Below are positions 41,120 through 49,400 of a stretch of 64,000 nucleotides of DNA, one piece after another (positions within the stretch are counted from its first letter, which is position 1; the number at the start of each line of letters is the position of its first letter). Both the position numbers and the translations under genes were made by a program. The notes under the pieces were generated by a model. That model saw only the letters and a list, made by a program, of their open reading frames with translations. It made no database searches and was not told the DNA's origin. The stretch spans positions 3,019 to 67,018 of the forward strand of contig SFDT01000005.1 in NCBI GenBank assembly GCA_004558115.1, given 5' to 3'. Source of the stretch: Clostridiales bacterium (lineage in GTDB: Bacteria; Bacillota; Clostridia; Oscillospirales; Oscillospiraceae).

Positions 41120-42454
41120 TCAAGTCCTTTCCGTTTTTTCAGGCAGGTTCTGGCCCGCCTGGTAAAAGTGCTTGGTAAAGAAATAGCACAAGGGGATCAT
41201 ATACAGCAAAACACACCAGGGAATTGCCTCCGTGCCCACATCCAGCATGGACAGCGGCACCGTGATGGCGATGCTCCAGGGCACCAGTCCCGCGATGGTG
41301 ACGCCGGAGTTGGCGATGTCCATGGCCAGCTCCGTCCGGGAAGCGCCGCGGGCCTCATAGCTGTCGGCCAGCAGCTGTGCGTCGATCATGACCATGACCG
41401 CCTGGTTGCAGAACACGGACACCACCGCCGTGCTCACCAGCACCGCGGCGGGGAACAGGCCCACCCGGCGGGACAGCCGCTCCACCCAGTCTTTGGCGGG
41501 AGCCAGCGCGTCGATCCCCTCCAGGATACCGGCGTACAGGCTGGTGATGAACACCACCGCACCGGAGGTCACCATGGACACCAGGCCCCCGCCGGAAAGA
41601 ATGCCGGCCAGCTCCGCCTGCCGGGGCGCATACCCCAGGATGGCCGCCCGCAGCGCCTCCGGTACGGGCAGCCCCTGAAGCGCCACCGTCAGCACGAAGG
41701 CCGTGGCGGCGCTGGCGGCCATGGCCCACTTCACCGGCACCTTCGCAAGAGGCAGTACCAACATCAGTACCGCCGGCAGCAGCACCGTCCAGTGGAGGTC
41801 AAAGTTTTCCCGCAGGGCGGACAGCACGGCGCTGTCCATCCGCTGGATGGGATACAGCCGGGACAGCACGCCGAACGCCAGCACCGTCAAAAGCGTGGGC
41901 AGCAGGGCGGTCTTCAGCATCTCCCGGACGTTTTTATAAAGCTCCGTCCCCGTGCAGGCCGCCACCAGCGTGGCGCAGGAGGACATGGGGGAACAGCGGT
42001 CCCCGAAGTAGGCGCCGGACAGGATGGCGCCGGCGGTGACGGCCAGGTCCACGCCGCCGGACCGCGCCAGGGTGATGAGCACCACACCGGCGGTGCCGGT
42101 GACGCCATAGCAGGTGCCCAGAGCAAAGGACAGCACCGCCGACAGCAAAAACGCCACCAAAAGGAAGCTGGCGGGCCGAAGGCCTTCCAGCCCGTAGTAC
42201 AGGAAAACGGAGATGGTGCCGGAGGCACGCCACAGGGCGGTCACCATGCCGATGAGCAAAAACACCGGCACCACGATCAGGGAGTCCCGGCCCTGACGCC
42301 AGGCCATAGCGGCCAGCTGCCGGGGCGTGAAGCCCTTTTTCAGTCCCAGGAGGGAGAACAGCGCCAGGCCCAACAGCAGTGCCCAAATGAGGCTGCGGCC
42401 CAGGACCAGGCAAGCCACCACTCCCGCTAAAAACACGCCAAAGTAAAAAAGCAT
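41120..42454 (-). CDS. NhaC-family Na+/H+ antiporter
   Basis: A 444-residue membrane protein with 11-12 hydrophobic segments of the NhaC/ArsB-like antiporter family. The early R-Q-G-R-D-S-L-I-V-V-P-V-F-L-L-I-G and the L-S-G-A-Y-F-G-D-R-C-S-P-M-S motif are typical of NhaC. It may exchange sodium for protons or, like some relatives, malate and lactate ions. Its ATG directly abuts the stop of the zinc-ribbon gene (TAA then ATG with no gap). Confidence 0.88.
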   Translation of the reverse strand: MLFYFGVFLAGVVACLVLGRSLIWALLLGLALFSLLGLKKGFTPRQLAAMAWRQGRDSLIVVPVFLLIGMVTALWRASGTISVFLYYGLEGLRPASFLLVAFLLSAVLSFALGTCYGVTGTAGVVLITLARSGGVDLAVTAGAILSGAYFGDRCSPMSSCATLVAACTGTELYKNVREMLKTALLPTLLTVLAFGVLSRLYPIQRMDSAVLSALRENFDLHWTVLLPAVLMLVLPLAKVPVKWAMAASAATAFVLTVALQGLPVPEALRAAILGYAPRQAELAGILSGGGLVSMVTSGAVVFITSLYAGILEGIDALAPAKDWVERLSRRVGLFPAAVLVSTAVVSVFCNQAVMVMIDAQLLADSYEARGASRTELAMDIANSGVTIAGLVPWSIAITVPLSMLDVGTEAIPWCVLLYMIPLCYFFTKHFYQAGQNLPEKTERT

Positions 42455-43069
42455 TTACACGCCTTTCCCCGGGATGACCAGCTTCATGTGGCAGCACAGG
42501 TCATCCAGGTCCCGGTCCGTGGCGGCGGGGATGCGCAGCTTGGCGCCGCAGTCCCGGCACACCAGGTCCACGGCACTGCGGCGGATCTCCATACCGTAGC
42601 GGCCGCTGCCGCAGGCGCAGGTGATACCGTGGTCCCGGGCGGCAATATCTTTCAGCTCCGAGAGGACCTCGTACATGATGACATTGTCCACGAAGGCCTC
42701 CGGTCCCTCGCTCTCCTTTTGCTGCTTTTCCTTTTCCGCCAGAATGGCCAGCTCCCGCAGGTTCTTCTCCACGATGCCCTCCGGCCCCACAAAGCAGCAA
42801 AACTGCTTCGTCTTGGCACAGCCCAACGCCGTTGCGCCCGTGAGCATCCGCTCCGGCGGCACAACGGCCTCATGGGTCTCCCCGCAGATGCCGCAGGGCA
42901 CATAGACATGGTATTTCGCGCCGTCGAAGGTCACCCGCAGGGCGGATTTGCCGCACTCGCACTCGACCTCCGCGTTGGACGCCTCCAGGGCAAACACAGA
43001 GCGGGCGGCCAGGACGGTCCTGCCGCACTCCGGGCAGAGATAGCCGAAGGAACGCATCTCCTCGCTCAT
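42455..43069 (-). CDS. Zinc-ribbon protein of unknown function
   Basis: A 204-residue soluble protein with four Cys clusters: C-P-E-C-G at the start, C-E-C-G, C-G-I-C-G, then C-A-C-G and C-R-D-C-G near the end. At least two zinc ribbons are likely. The start resembles CpXC-type domains, but I cannot assign it to a named family. It heads an operon with an NhaC antiporter and a CDF exporter, so a metal-sensing or ion-homeostasis role is possible. The ATG at 43069 has GAGGTG 7 nt upstream. Confidence 0.7.
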   Translation of the reverse strand: MSEEMRSFGYLCPECGRTVLAARSVFALEASNAEVECECGKSALRVTFDGAKYHVYVPCGICGETHEAVVPPERMLTGATALGCAKTKQFCCFVGPEGIVEKNLRELAILAEKEKQQKESEGPEAFVDNVIMYEVLSELKDIAARDHGITCACGSGRYGMEIRRSAVDLVCRDCGAKLRIPAATDRDLDDLCCHMKLVIPGKGV

Positions 43070-43116
43070 GAAACACACCTCTTTCACTCAGATACGAATT
43101 TTTCCATTAGTTTTGG

Positions 43117-43145
43117 ATTATACCACGGCAAATTGTGGTTGTACA
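43117..43145 (-). promoter_or_regulatory. Promoter of the zinc-ribbon-nhaC-CDF operon
   Basis: TGTACA (43140-43145) and TATAAT (43117-43122) on the minus strand, spacer 17 nt. Confidence 0.65.
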
Positions 43146-43170
43146 GCGGTTTTCCTCTCTTTCCGCAGGG

Positions 43171-43201
43171 TGATTTTTCGCCCCACCGCCCTGTCATACT
43201 T
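43171..43201 (+). promoter_or_regulatory. Possible forespore (sigma-G/F type) promoter of spoVAD
   Basis: TGATTT (43171-43176), an 18-nt spacer, and CATACTT (43195-43201). The -10 matches six of seven bases of the sigma-G consensus CATACTA. It lies 50 nt before the spoVAD start. Confidence 0.5.
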
Positions 43202-43250
43202 TTCCCGCCTTTGGGGCAAGCTACGGAAAATCCCTTTGTGAGGTGGCAAT

Positions 43251-44267
43251 ATGAATTTGAAACGTGTGGGCCGCCGGACCGTGGCCCTGTCCGTTCCCCC
43301 CTCCGTCCGCTCCTGCGCCTGCATCGGCGGGAAATTCGAGGGCCAGGGCCCCCTTGGCAGCTGCTTTGACGAGCTGGGCGAGGATTCCTTTTTCGGAGAG
43401 GCGACCTGGGAAAAAGCGGAGTCCGCCATGCAGAAGCGGGCTCTGAGCCGCGCTCTGGATAAGGCGGGCCTCAAGGCCGGAGACCTGGACTATATTCTGG
43501 CGGGAGACCTTCTGAACCAGTGCGTGGGCTCCGCCTTCGGCCTGCGGGACTTCGGCATTCCCTTCTACGGGCTGTACGGCGCCTGCTCCACCATGGGGGA
43601 GTCCCTGGCCCTGGCGTCGCTGCTTATTGACGGCGGCTTTGCCCGCCGGGCGGCGGCCATGACCTCCTCCCACTTCTGCACCGCCGAGCGGCAGTACCGT
43701 ATGCCGGTGCCCTACGGCAGCCAGCGGACCCCCACCGCCCAGTGGACGGCCACCGCCGCCGGCTGCACCATCCTGGAGGAGAAGGGCCAGGGGCCCTACG
43801 TGACCCATGTCATCTGCGGCCGCATCGTGGACAAGGGCATCACCGACGCCAACAACATGGGTGCCGCCATGGCCCCCGCCGCCTACGACACCCTGTCCGC
43901 CTTTTTCCGGGATACGGAGACCGGGCCGAAGGATTACGACCTCATCCTCACCGGTGACCTGGGAGAGCTGGGCCACGACATCGTGAGGGACTTTTTCCAG
44001 CGGGACGGCGTCGACCTGGGTGACCGTTACCAGGACTGCGGACTGCTGCTGTATGACCGGGAGGCTCAGGACATGCACGCCGGCGCCTCCGGCTGCGGCT
44101 GCTCCGCCGCTGTGCTGAACGGCTACGTGCTGCCGGGCCTGCGGGCGGGGAAATGGCGGCGGGTGCTCTTCGCGCCCACGGGGGCCCTGCTCTCCCCCAC
44201 CACCTCCTTCCAGGGGGAGTCCGTTCCCGGCATCTGCCACGCCGTCTGTCTCTCCGCCGAGGTCTGA
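43251..44267 (+). CDS. spoVAD: Stage V sporulation protein AD
   Basis: A 338-residue thiolase-fold protein of the SpoVAD family, which binds dipicolinic acid and helps load it into the forespore. Typical segments are L-A-G-D-L-L-N-Q-C, G-L-Y-G-A-C-S-T-M-G-E-S, S-S-H-F-C-T-A-E-R-Q-Y-R and G-R-I-V-D-K-G-I-T-D-A-N-N-M-G. In most spore formers it lies between spoVAC and spoVAE. Here it stands alone, spoVAE is 10 kb downstream, and no spoVAC is seen. Confidence 0.95.
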   Translation: MNLKRVGRRTVALSVPPSVRSCACIGGKFEGQGPLGSCFDELGEDSFFGEATWEKAESAMQKRALSRALDKAGLKAGDLDYILAGDLLNQCVGSAFGLRDFGIPFYGLYGACSTMGESLALASLLIDGGFARRAAAMTSSHFCTAERQYRMPVPYGSQRTPTAQWTATAAGCTILEEKGQGPYVTHVICGRIVDKGITDANNMGAAMAPAAYDTLSAFFRDTETGPKDYDLILTGDLGELGHDIVRDFFQRDGVDLGDRYQDCGLLLYDREAQDMHAGASGCGCSAAVLNGYVLPGLRAGKWRRVLFAPTGALLSPTTSFQGESVPGICHAVCLSAEV

Positions 44268-44366
44268 TTGTTCTCCAAAGAAATACAGGTGTTTGCCGTA
44301 TGGAAAATGCACAAATGATTTTTTCCCAGTGCTCCCGCTTTTAGAACACTCTCTGAAATCTGGCTC

Positions 44367-44412
44367 AAACCCGCGCTGTCCGCGTCAAAAACGTTGACAG
44401 TGCGGGTTTTTC
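44367..44412 (+). terminator. Terminator of spoVAD
   Basis: A 14-pair stem (AAACCCGC, one G-T pair, CTGTC) with a 15-nt loop, followed by TTTTT. Its right arm contains the -35 box of the glnA promoter. Confidence 0.75.
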
Positions 44413-44423
44413 AACGGTATAAT
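44394..44423 (+). promoter_or_regulatory. glnA promoter embedded in the spoVAD terminator
   Basis: TTGACA (44394-44399) and TATAAT (44418-44423), both consensus, spacer 18 nt. The -35 box and part of the spacer are the right arm of the terminator hairpin. Confidence 0.8.
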
Positions 44424-44434
44424 TTCCGCAAGAG

Positions 44435-44477
44435 AGAGCAAGGGCGCCCCCTCTGGGGCTATTTCCTGCTCTTTTTT
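44435..44477 (+). promoter_or_regulatory. glnA leader attenuator hairpin
   Basis: The leader opens with a stem (AGAGCAAGG, then GCCCC paired with GGGGC, then CCTGCTCT) ending in TTTTTT, about 60 nt before glnA. It looks like an intrinsic terminator that must be overcome for glnA expression. The neighbouring ANTAR protein is a natural antiterminator candidate, though the paired hexaloop motif of known ANTAR targets is not obvious here. Confidence 0.65.
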
Positions 44478-44540
44478 CGTATATCTGATTTCTACCGATT
44501 TAAATCAATAAATTCAGCCACTGAAAGGAGACTGTACGCC

Positions 44541-45872
44541 ATGGGCAAATACAGCAAGGAAGATATCATCCGCTTGGTGGAAGAGGAAGATATCCAGTTC
44601 ATCCGCATGCAGTTCACCGATATTTTCGGGCAGATGAAAAACGTCGCCATCACGGCCTCTCAGGTGGAACGGGCCGTGAACAACCAGATCATGCTGGACG
44701 GCAGCTCCATCGAGGGCTTTGTCCGCATTGAGGAATCCGACCAGTACCTGTGGCCGGACCTGGACACCTTTGCCATTCTCCCCTGGCGGCCCCAGTACGG
44801 CAAGGTGGCCCGCCTCATCTGTGATGTCCACAACCCCGACGGCACCCCCTTCGTAGGCGACCCCCGGGGCGTGCTGAAGCAGGTGATCCGTCGGGCGGAG
44901 CGTCTGGGCTACACATTTAATGTAGGCCCGGAGCTGGAGTTTTTCCTGTTCCAGACGGACGAGGACGGCAATCCCACCACCAAGACCTCCGACCAGGCCG
45001 GCTATTTCGACCTGGGTCCCCTGGACCACGGCGAAAGCACCCGCCGGGAGATCTGCCTGTGTCTGGAGGATATGGGCTTTGAGATCGAGGCCAGCCACCA
45101 TGAGGTGGCCGCCGGCCAGCATGAGATCGACTTCAAGTACGCCGACGCCCTGGCCGCCGCTGACAACATCATGACCTTTAAGCTGGCGGTAAAGACCCTG
45201 GCCCAGAAAAACGGCCTCCACGCCACCTTCATGCCAAAGCCCGTTTACGGCGAGGCCGGCAGCGGGATGCACGTGAACATGTCCTTGTTCAAGAATGGGG
45301 AAAATGTCTTTTTCGATGACGCCGACCCCCGTAAGCTCTCTCCCCTGGCCTATCAGTTCATCGCCGGCCTGCTGGCCCATGTCCAGGGCTTCTGCGCCGT
45401 CACCAACCCCCTGGTCAACTCCTACAAGCGTCTGGTCCCCGGCTATGAGGCACCCTGCTACCTGGCCTGGTCCACCGGCAACCGCTCCGCCCTGGTCCGC
45501 ATCCCCACGCCCCGGGGCCAGGCCACCCGTGTGGAGCTGCGCAGCCCCGACCCCTCCTGCAACCCCTACCTGGCGCTGGCCGCCTGTCTGGCTGCCGGCC
45601 TGGACGGCATTGAAAAAGGTATGACGCCGCCGGATGAGATTGTGGAAAACCTCAACGAGATGTCCCCCGCCGCTTTGAAAGCCCAGGGCATCGCCGAGCT
45701 GCCCGGCACGCTGGAGGCCGCCATCCACGCACTGGAGGCGGACAGCGTCATCACCGACGCCCTGGGTCCCCACGTCACCGCCCAGTACATCACCGGCAAG
45801 CTGCGGGAATGGGAGGAGTACCGTACCCAGGTCTCCCAGTGGGAGCTGCGGAAATATCTGGTGGCATACTGA
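44541..45872 (+). CDS. glnA: Glutamine synthetase type I
   Basis: A 443-residue GS-I of the Firmicutes alpha form. The beta-grasp start, F-T-D-I-F-G-Q-M-K-N, the metal-binding G-P-E-L-E-F-F-L and the ATP site K-P-V-Y-G-E-A-G-S-G-M-H-V-N are present, as is N-P-L-V-N-S-Y-K-R-L. It makes glutamine from glutamate and ammonium. The ATG at 44541 has AAGGAG 10 nt upstream. Translation of gltB and gltD products from the same locus completes the GS-GOGAT cycle. Confidence 0.97.
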   Translation: MGKYSKEDIIRLVEEEDIQFIRMQFTDIFGQMKNVAITASQVERAVNNQIMLDGSSIEGFVRIEESDQYLWPDLDTFAILPWRPQYGKVARLICDVHNPDGTPFVGDPRGVLKQVIRRAERLGYTFNVGPELEFFLFQTDEDGNPTTKTSDQAGYFDLGPLDHGESTRREICLCLEDMGFEIEASHHEVAAGQHEIDFKYADALAAADNIMTFKLAVKTLAQKNGLHATFMPKPVYGEAGSGMHVNMSLFKNGENVFFDDADPRKLSPLAYQFIAGLLAHVQGFCAVTNPLVNSYKRLVPGYEAPCYLAWSTGNRSALVRIPTPRGQATRVELRSPDPSCNPYLALAACLAAGLDGIEKGMTPPDEIVENLNEMSPAALKAQGIAELPGTLEAAIHALEADSVITDALGPHVTAQYITGKLREWEEYRTQVSQWELRKYLVAY

Positions 45873-45912
45873 TCTGCAAGTTTTTTGAAACCAAGCGAGG
45901 AGAGGTGATTCC

Positions 45913-46452
45913 ATGGACAGGATCGTGGTGGCTTTTGCCAACGAGGAGGCGCAGCGCCGCATTCTGCGTCTGTTGGAATCCAACGGCTTTACACCCGCCG
46001 GCTGCTGCTATTCCGGCGCCGAGGCCATCCGCCTCGTCCGCAAAATGGGCAGCGGCGTGGTGGTGTGCGGCTTCAAGCTGCGGGACATGACCGCCAGCGA
46101 CCTGGCCGCCAGTCTCCGGGGCACCGCCGCGCTGCTGGTGGTCTCCTCCGCCATCAATCTGGACTACTGCGAGGGAGAAAATCTCTACAAGCTGGCCACC
46201 CCCGCTTCCCGCTCGGATTTTTACGCCTCCCTGGACACCCTGCTGCAATTTGAGGCCAAGCACCTCCACCATCCCGCGCCTAAGCGGAAAGAGGAGGAGC
46301 AGAAGGTCATCCAGCGGGCCAAGGAGCTTTTGATGGACATCAACCGCATGACCGAGGCGGAAGCCCACCGTTTTCTGCAAAAGCGCAGCATGGACGCCGG
46401 ACTGAAAATGGTGGAGACCGCCCAGATGGTCATCGACTCTTATACACACTGA
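45913..46452 (+). CDS. ANTAR-domain RNA-binding regulator with degenerate receiver
   Basis: A 179-residue protein. The first 120 residues have the receiver fold (I-V-V-A-F-A-N-E-E-A-Q-R-R-I-L), but the phospho-acceptor strand reads V-V-V-C-G-F-K-L-R-D-M, with no Asp at the expected place, so it is unlikely to be phosphorylated. The C-terminal A-K-E-L-L-M-D-I-N-R-M-T-E-A-E-A-H-R-F-L-Q is an ANTAR domain, which binds leader RNA hairpins and prevents termination. Lying between glnA and gltB, it probably controls nitrogen genes through the leader terminators before glnA and amt. Confidence 0.88.
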   Translation: MDRIVVAFANEEAQRRILRLLESNGFTPAGCCYSGAEAIRLVRKMGSGVVVCGFKLRDMTASDLAASLRGTAALLVVSSAINLDYCEGENLYKLATPASRSDFYASLDTLLQFEAKHLHHPAPKRKEEEQKVIQRAKELLMDINRMTEAEAHRFLQKRSMDAGLKMVETAQMVIDSYTH

Positions 46453-46497
46453 CTTCGCCTGTTTGGCGAAAATCTCAACGAAATGGGAGGAATTCCA

Positions 46498-49400
46498 ATG
46501 CTGGAACCTGACCAGAGAAACCATTTGCTGTATGACCCGTCCCTGGAGCACGATGCCTGCGGCATCGGCGCCGTGGTGAGCCTGAAGGGCATCAAGACCT
46601 ACAAAACCGTGGACGACGCCTTGAAGATCGTGGAAAAGCTGGAGCACCGCGCCGGCAAGGACGCCGCCGGCGAGACCGGCGACGGCGTCGGCATCATGCT
46701 CCAGGTGCCCCACAAGCTGATGATGAAAGTGGCCGCCGCCGAGGGCATCCGCCTGGGCGGCGAGCGGGATTACGGCGTGGGCATGTTCTTTTTCCCCACC
46801 GACCCCCTGAAGCGTGCCCAGGCCAAGAAGATGCTGGAGATCATCGTGGCCAAGGAGGGCATGACCTTCCTGGGCTGGCGGGACGTGCCCACCCATCCGG
46901 AGGTGCTGGGCGAAAAGGCCCGGGCCTGTATGCCCACCATCTGCCAGTGCTTTGTGAAGCGGCCTGACCGCTGCAAGCAGGGTCTGGCCTTTGACCGCAA
47001 GCTCTATGTGGTCCGCCGGGTGTTCGAGCAGTCCAACGTCAACACCTACATCGCCTCCTTCTCCAGCCGGACCATCGTCTACAAGGGCATGTTCCTGGTG
47101 GGGCAGCTGCGGAAGTTCTATGATGACCTCCAGGACCCCGACTGCCAGAGCGCCATCGCCCTGGTCCACTCCCGCTTCTCCACCAACACCACCCCCAGTT
47201 GGGAGCGGGCCCATCCCAACCGCTACATCCTCCACAACGGCGAGATCAACACCATTCGGGGCAACGTGGACCGTATGCTGGCCCGGGAGGAGACCATGTC
47301 CTCCGCCGTCATGGAGGCCGACATGGACAAGGTGCTGCCGGTGGTGGACCAGAGCGGCTCCGACTCCGCCATGCTGGACAACACCCTGGAATTTTTGATG
47401 ATGAACGGCATCCCCCTGCCCCAGGCGGTGATGATGTGCATCCCGGAGCCCTGGGCCAACGACAAGAAGATGAGCCGGGAGAAGCGGGATTTCTACCACT
47501 ACTACGCCACCATGATGGAGCCCTGGGACGGCCCCGCCGCCATCGTGTTCTCCGACGGCGACACCATGGGCGCCGTGCTGGACCGCAACGGCCTGCGCCC
47601 CTGCCGGTGGTATCTGACAAACGATGACTATCTGATCCTCTCCTCCGAGGTGGGCGTGCTGGACATTCCCCCGGAGAAGATCGTGAAAAAATCCCGCCTC
47701 CAGCCCGGCAAAATGCTGCTGGTGGACACGCTGAAGCAGCAGCTGGTGGATGACGAGACCCTGAAAAAGCACTATGCCCGCCAGCAGCCCTACGGTGAGT
47801 GGCTGGACCAGCATCTGGTGTACCTGAAGGACCTGAACATCCCCAACAAGCGGGTGGAAAAGCACACCCAGGACATGCGGGACCGGCTGTACAAGGCCTT
47901 TGGCTACACGTATGAGGAAGTGAAGGATTCCATCCTCCCCATGGCCCGGGACGGCGTGGAGCCCACCTCCGCCATGGGTGTGGACACCCCCCTGGCGGTG
48001 CTCAGCGAAAAGCACCAGCCCCTGTTCAACTACTTCAAGCAGCTCTTTGCCCAGGTGACCAATCCCCCCATGGACTCCATCCGGGAGGAGATCGTCACGG
48101 ACACCACCGTCTACGTGGGCGCCGGCGGCAACCTCTTGCAGGAAAAGGCGGAAAACTGCACCGTTTTGCAGATCCACAACCCCATCCTCACCTCCGTGGA
48201 CCTGATGAAGATCCGCTACATGGACCAGCCGGGCTTCAAGGTGGAGACCATCTCCCTGTTGTACTACAAGTCCATGCCTTTGGAGCACGCCATCGACCGG
48301 CTGTTCGTCAACGTGGACCGGGCCTATAAGGACGGCGCCAACATCCTCATTCTCTCCGACCGTGGCGTGGACGAAAACCACGTGGCCATTCCCTCGTTGC
48401 TGGCGGTGTCCGCCCTGGAGCAGTACCTGGTCCGCACGAAAAAGCGCACCGCCGTGTCCATGATCCTGGAGAGCGCGGAGCCCCGGGACGTGCACCACTT
48501 TGCAACGCTGCTGGGCTACGGCGCCCAGGCCATCAACCCGTACCTGGCCCAGGAGTGCGTGGAGGAGCTCATCACCGTGGGTCTTCTGGACAAGGACCCC
48601 TCCGCCGCGGTGGATGACTACAACAGCGCCATTCTCCACGGCATCGTGAAGATCGCCTCCAAAATGGGCATCTCCACCATCCAGTCCTACCAGTCCGCCC
48701 AGATCTTCGAGTGCGTGGGCATCAACAAGGATGTGGTGGACAAATACTTCACCAACACCATCAGCCGCGTAGGCGGCGTGGGACTGGAGGAGATCGGAGA
48801 GGGCGTGGAGTGGAACCACAACCAGGCCTTCGACCCCCTGGGCCTGGGCTATGACACCACCCTGGACTCCACCGGCACCTACAAGCTGCGCTCCGGCCCT
48901 GACAAAGAGGACCACATGTACAATCCCCGGACCATTTTGCTGCTGCAAAAGGCGGCCCGGGAGGGCAATTACGCCGCCTTCAAGGAGTACACCTCCCTGG
49001 TGGACTTCGCCGACAAGCCCCACACCCTGCGGGGCTTGCTGGATTTCCGTTTCGACGAGAACGGCGGCATCCCCATCGATGAGGTGGAGCCGGTGAGCTC
49101 CATCGTCAAGCGCTTCAAGACCGGCGCCATGAGCTACGGCTCCATCTCCCAGGAGGCCCACGAGTGCATGGCCATCGCCATGAACCGCATCGGCGGCAAG
49201 TCCAACTCCGGTGAGGGCGGTGAAGCCCGGGACCGGCTCCACGACGAGCGCTGCTCCGCCATCAAGCAGGTGGCCTCCGGCCGCTTCGGCGTCACCAGTG
49301 AATACCTGTGCAGCGCCCAGGAGATCCAAATCAAAATGGCCCAGGGCGCCAAGCCCGGCGAGGGCGGCCACCTGCCCGGCAAAAAGGTGTACCCCTGGAT

